Shown piece by piece: positions 61,591 through 64,000 of a DNA stretch of 64,000 bases. The number at the start of each line of letters is the position of its first letter. Positions within the stretch are counted from its first letter, which is position 1. The stretch comes from Gemmatimonas sp. (lineage in GTDB: Bacteria > Gemmatimonadota > Gemmatimonadetes > Gemmatimonadales > Gemmatimonadaceae), in assembly GCF_027531815.1 (NCBI RefSeq), contig NZ_JAPZSK010000005.1, positions 62,001 through 126,000 on the forward strand, in the 5' to 3' direction. Below the pieces are notes generated by a model. The model was not told the DNA's origin. It searched no databases and saw nothing but the letters and a program-made list of their open reading frames with translations. Made by a program: the position numbers and the translations under genes.

Positions 61591-63527
61591 GAAGTAACCT
61601 CACTGCCAATCGGTTCGTTGCTGCTCTGCGGCGCTCCAGACATGGCGGCGGCGGTGGCGAGTTGCCGAAACAGGGCACTGCGCTGCTCCAGCTCCTCCCA
61701 GCTACCAATCTCCGCCACGCGCCCCTCGTTGAGCAGCAGGATCTGGTCGCAGTGACGAATGGTGGCCAGCCTGTGGGCAATGACCATCAGCGTCTGGTCT
61801 TGCCGTTGGCGCTGAATGTCGGCCATTACCAACTGCTCGGTCACCCCGTCGAGGGCGCTGGTGGCTTCATCCAGAATGAGCAGTGGCGGGTGCCTGTACA
61901 ACGCGCGCGCAATGCCAATGCGCTGCCGCTGGCCACCGCTCAGGCGCACCCCACGCTCCCCTACCACCGTATCGAGTCCCTGCGGCAGCGTGTTCAGCAA
62001 CTCCTGCAACTGCGCCAGCCTGGCCACCTCCAGAGCGCGGGCACGGTCGACAGTCTCGGGTGGCTCGCCAAAAGCAATGTTGGCCAGTAGCGATTCGTCG
62101 GTGATGAACACTGCCTGCGATACGTAGCCCACCTGCGGGCGCCATGCTCTGATGTTGTGCAGCCCCAATGGTTGACCGTCCACGCACACCGCGCCGCGCT
62201 CGGGCCATTGCAGGCCAAGCAGGATATCAGCGAGCGTGCTCTTCCCCGACCCCGACGAGCCGATCACCCCCAGCGAGCTCCCCCTGGGGATGCGGAACGA
62301 CACGCCATCCAGCGCGGGGCGCTGCTGCCCCTCGTACCGGAAGCACAGATCGCGCACCACCACTTCGCGTCCAAAAGGTAGTGCCTCGAGTGGTTCCTGT
62401 TCGTGTTGCTGCGCCTCGGCGCCATCCTCAAGCGCGGCAAGCACTTCGTCAATCGTTGAACGATTGGTGCGGTACGCGGTGATGGCGCCGAACACATTCT
62501 GCATGGCCGGCAGCAGGCGAATGCCGGCAAACAGGTACAGGCTGAGCGTGGGGAGCAGTGACGCGGGTGCCTGGCCACCCGAGCGTACTACCAGAAGCGC
62601 CACGATCATGCTGCCAACCAGCAGTACCTCCACCAGATAACGCGGTACCAGGGGCAGGGTGTTCGCCAGTACGGCACCACGACGGATGGTGCTGTCCGAC
62701 TCGCGGAAGCGCGCCAGCGGGAGCTCCTCCTGCTGCAACACCTTGAGTTCGCGAATACCCGACAGCGCCTCGCTGGCCACCTTGTTGCGCACGCGATTGG
62801 CCCGGAGGCGCTCTTCACCCGACGCGGCGGTCCGTTTCTTGGCGGCCGCGTGCGTGATGGCAAAGACGCCGCCGATGACGGTGAGCAGGATGCTGGACAC
62901 CACCAGATCGCTGGCCAGCAGCAGCGCCACCACCGCCACCACCACCAGCGACTGACCGGCGAGCGTGAGCAGCGGCCCTACCACACCGGCGCCCACCTGC
63001 TGGCTCTCCTGCATGACGGTGCGGTGCACCTGCGCCGAGTGCACGGTGGTGTGATAGGCGTACGGCCTGGCGAGATAGCCGCGCAGCAGCCGCCGCGAGA
63101 GGTACAGCACCACGTCCCAGCTGTAGGCGGTCGACTGTCGCGCCGCAACAACGGCCAGCACGTTCCCCAGCGCCAGCGAAACGACCACACACACCCCGAG
63201 CGCCGTGGTGAACGCCATGGGCGACGTGAAGCCGCCGACGCGATAGAGCCACGCCAGCGCATCCACCTCCTGAATGACCGTCGGGTCAGTAGCCACCTTC
63301 AGGAACGGAGCCACCGCGCCGACGCCCACCAGCTCGAAGGCGCTGCGGATCACGAGCAGCGCCAGCATGCCCCACAGTCGCTTGCGGCCGGGGGGGAGCA
63401 CCTTGGACAGTCGCGCCAGTTCGGCGCGCACCCCCACCCTCTGGTCGCCCTGCGTGTGTGCGGACAGATTTGCTGAGGTCACGCTACTGCTCGTCCTTGC
63501 GTCGTTCACATTCGTGAGTGCTCTCAT
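61587..63527 (-). CDS. ABC transporter, fused membrane and ATPase half (lipid-linked sugar flippase type)
   Basis: The protein has up to 646 residues. About six membrane helices (WGMLALLVIRSAFELVGVGAVA, LALGNVLAVVAAR, LLASDLVVSSILLTVIGGVF) precede an ATPase with Walker A GSSGSGKST, Q-loop VGYVSQAVF, signature LSGGQRQRIGIARAL, Walker B LLILDEATSALD and H-loop IAHRLATIRH. The MsbA/PglK-like layout fits a flippase for lipid-linked oligosaccharide. Start uncertain: the ATG at 63527 overlaps the start of the divergent aminotransferase gene; GTG at 63509 or 63482 is likelier. Confidence 0.88.
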   Translation of the reverse strand: MRALTNVNDARTSSSVTSANLSAHTQGDQRVGVRAELARLSKVLPPGRKRLWGMLALLVIRSAFELVGVGAVAPFLKVATDPTVIQEVDALAWLYRVGGFTSPMAFTTALGVCVVVSLALGNVLAVVAARQSTAYSWDVVLYLSRRLLRGYLARPYAYHTTVHSAQVHRTVMQESQQVGAGVVGPLLTLAGQSLVVVAVVALLLASDLVVSSILLTVIGGVFAITHAAAKKRTAASGEERLRANRVRNKVASEALSGIRELKVLQQEELPLARFRESDSTIRRGAVLANTLPLVPRYLVEVLLVGSMIVALLVVRSGGQAPASLLPTLSLYLFAGIRLLPAMQNVFGAITAYRTNRSTIDEVLAALEDGAEAQQHEQEPLEALPFGREVVVRDLCFRYEGQQRPALDGVSFRIPRGSSLGVIGSSGSGKSTLADILLGLQWPERGAVCVDGQPLGLHNIRAWRPQVGYVSQAVFITDESLLANIAFGEPPETVDRARALEVARLAQLQELLNTLPQGLDTVVGERGVRLSGGQRQRIGIARALYRHPPLLILDEATSALDGVTEQLVMADIQRQRQDQTLMVIAHRLATIRHCDQILLLNEGRVAEIGSWEELEQRSALFRQLATAAAMSGAPQSSNEPIGSEVTS

Positions 63528-64000
63528 GACCCCGTTGGATATTCCCGTGCGCGACACCTTCCTCCCCTTCTCGCCGCCGTCCGTTGGCCCCGAGGAGATT
63601 GCCGAAGTGGTCGCCGCCCTGCAGTCCGACTGGATCACCACCGGGCCCCGCACGCAGGAGTTCGCACGCGCCTTCGCCGACAGCGTGGGCGCCCCCGCGG
63701 CACTCGCCCTCAACTCCTGCACCGCCGGCCTGCACGTGGCGCTCGCCACGCTGGGCATTGGCGCGGGTGACGAGGTCATCACCACCCCCATGACGTTCTG
63801 CTCCAGCGCCAACGTCATCGTGCATGTGGGCGCCACACCCGTACTGGTCGATGTGGAGCCCGACACGCTCAACATCTGCCCCAACGAAGTCGCCCGGCGC
63901 ATCACCCCGCGCACTCGCGCCATCATTGCCGTGCACTACGCCGGCCACCCCGCCGAACTCACCGCCCTGCGCGCGCTGGCCAACCAGCACGGCCTCACGC
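63526..64000 (+). CDS. DegT/DnrJ/EryC1-family sugar aminotransferase, N-terminal part
   Basis: The frame runs from an ATG at 63526 off the right edge (158 codons visible). PPSVGPEEIAEVVAALQSDW, ITTGPRTQEFARAFA, ALNSCTAGLHVALATLGIG, GDEVITTPMTFCSSANVI and AIIAVHYAGHPAEL are the PLP-fold signatures of nucleotide-sugar aminotransferases; the catalytic Lys lies beyond the window. It would make an amino sugar for the polymer, for the acetyltransferase at 58522 to acetylate. Confidence 0.9.
   Translation, partial: MTPLDIPVRDTFLPFSPPSVGPEEIAEVVAALQSDWITTGPRTQEFARAFADSVGAPAALALNSCTAGLHVALATLGIGAGDEVITTPMTFCSSANVIVHVGATPVLVDVEPDTLNICPNEVARRITPRTRAIIAVHYAGHPAELTALRALANQHGLT

Noticed and set aside
63484-63990. 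An antisense protein overlapping the start of the aminotransferase
   Set aside because: It has no motifs, while the plus-strand frame has clear DegT signatures.

Overview
The window is very GC-rich, gene-dense bacterial chromosome with no rRNA, tRNA, phage or CRISPR signal. The gene content points to Gemmatimonadota (Gemmatimonas-like): several S9 serine peptidases, a giant Asp-box (VPS10/BNR) protein, a TolB-propeller/amidohydrolase fusion, many signal peptides ending in AQ, and leaderless-looking promoters. That assignment is inferred from gene content and was not tested by any search.

Bases 1-15100 hold housekeeping and secreted-hydrolase genes: an S9 peptidase tail, a DUF218 membrane protein, a coiled-coil lipoprotein, an operon of secreted alpha/beta-hydrolase + DUF983 + orphan transporter-like permease, a membrane Ser/Thr kinase, a DUF1028 + phosphatase pair, the Asp-box protein, an unknown secreted protein and a short S9-like hydrolase. 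Bases 15500-22530 form a redox/efflux module: TolC-type outer membrane protein, membrane-fusion lipoprotein, RND pump, DUF2892 protein and zinc-ribbon thioredoxin. It is followed by a convergent ArsR-type repressor whose promoter carries the same operator-like sequence as the tolC promoter. Bases 22740-29280 carry an OsmC peroxidase, a GMC dehydrogenase with its Tat-exported small subunit, an ECF sigma / anti-sigma / DUF2892 cluster and a full-length DPP-IV-like peptidase. Bases 29280-31700 look like accessory DNA: tandem repeats, a long inverted-repeat pair around a tiny membrane-protein gene, and a DUF4143 ATPase with a perfect palindrome over its start codon. Bases 31700-41620 hold the amidohydrolase, DUF423, a TSUP permease, a tandem cupredoxin, a short-chain dehydrogenase and a GyrA/ParC-type topoisomerase subunit.

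From 41727 to the right edge lies a surface-polysaccharide locus. The plus-strand arm has three GT4 enzymes of two types, an O-antigen-ligase-like protein, another GT4, a PaaK/CapK-like adenylating enzyme and a glutamine-dependent asparagine-synthase-like amidotransferase. A minus-strand arm has two GT2 enzymes, three GT4 enzymes, a GNAT acetyltransferase and an ABC flippase, nearly all joined by 4-base stop/start overlaps. Between the arms are a deacetylase-like protein, the right end of a dead IS3-family element and a beta-helix lipoprotein. A DegT-family sugar aminotransferase starts at the right edge. Together these would make activated sugars, assemble and decorate a repeat unit, flip it and polymerise or attach it.

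The most unusual feature is not a gene. Spaces between genes, especially convergent ones, are filled with long imperfect hairpins built by repeating short sequence words. One family has at least five copies with the shared apex AAC-N-G-R-T-C-N-G-T-T. Others use an ACGCGTTGGCAG word, a GGGAGCAGGGGGC word, or 7-, 12- and 14-base tandem units.
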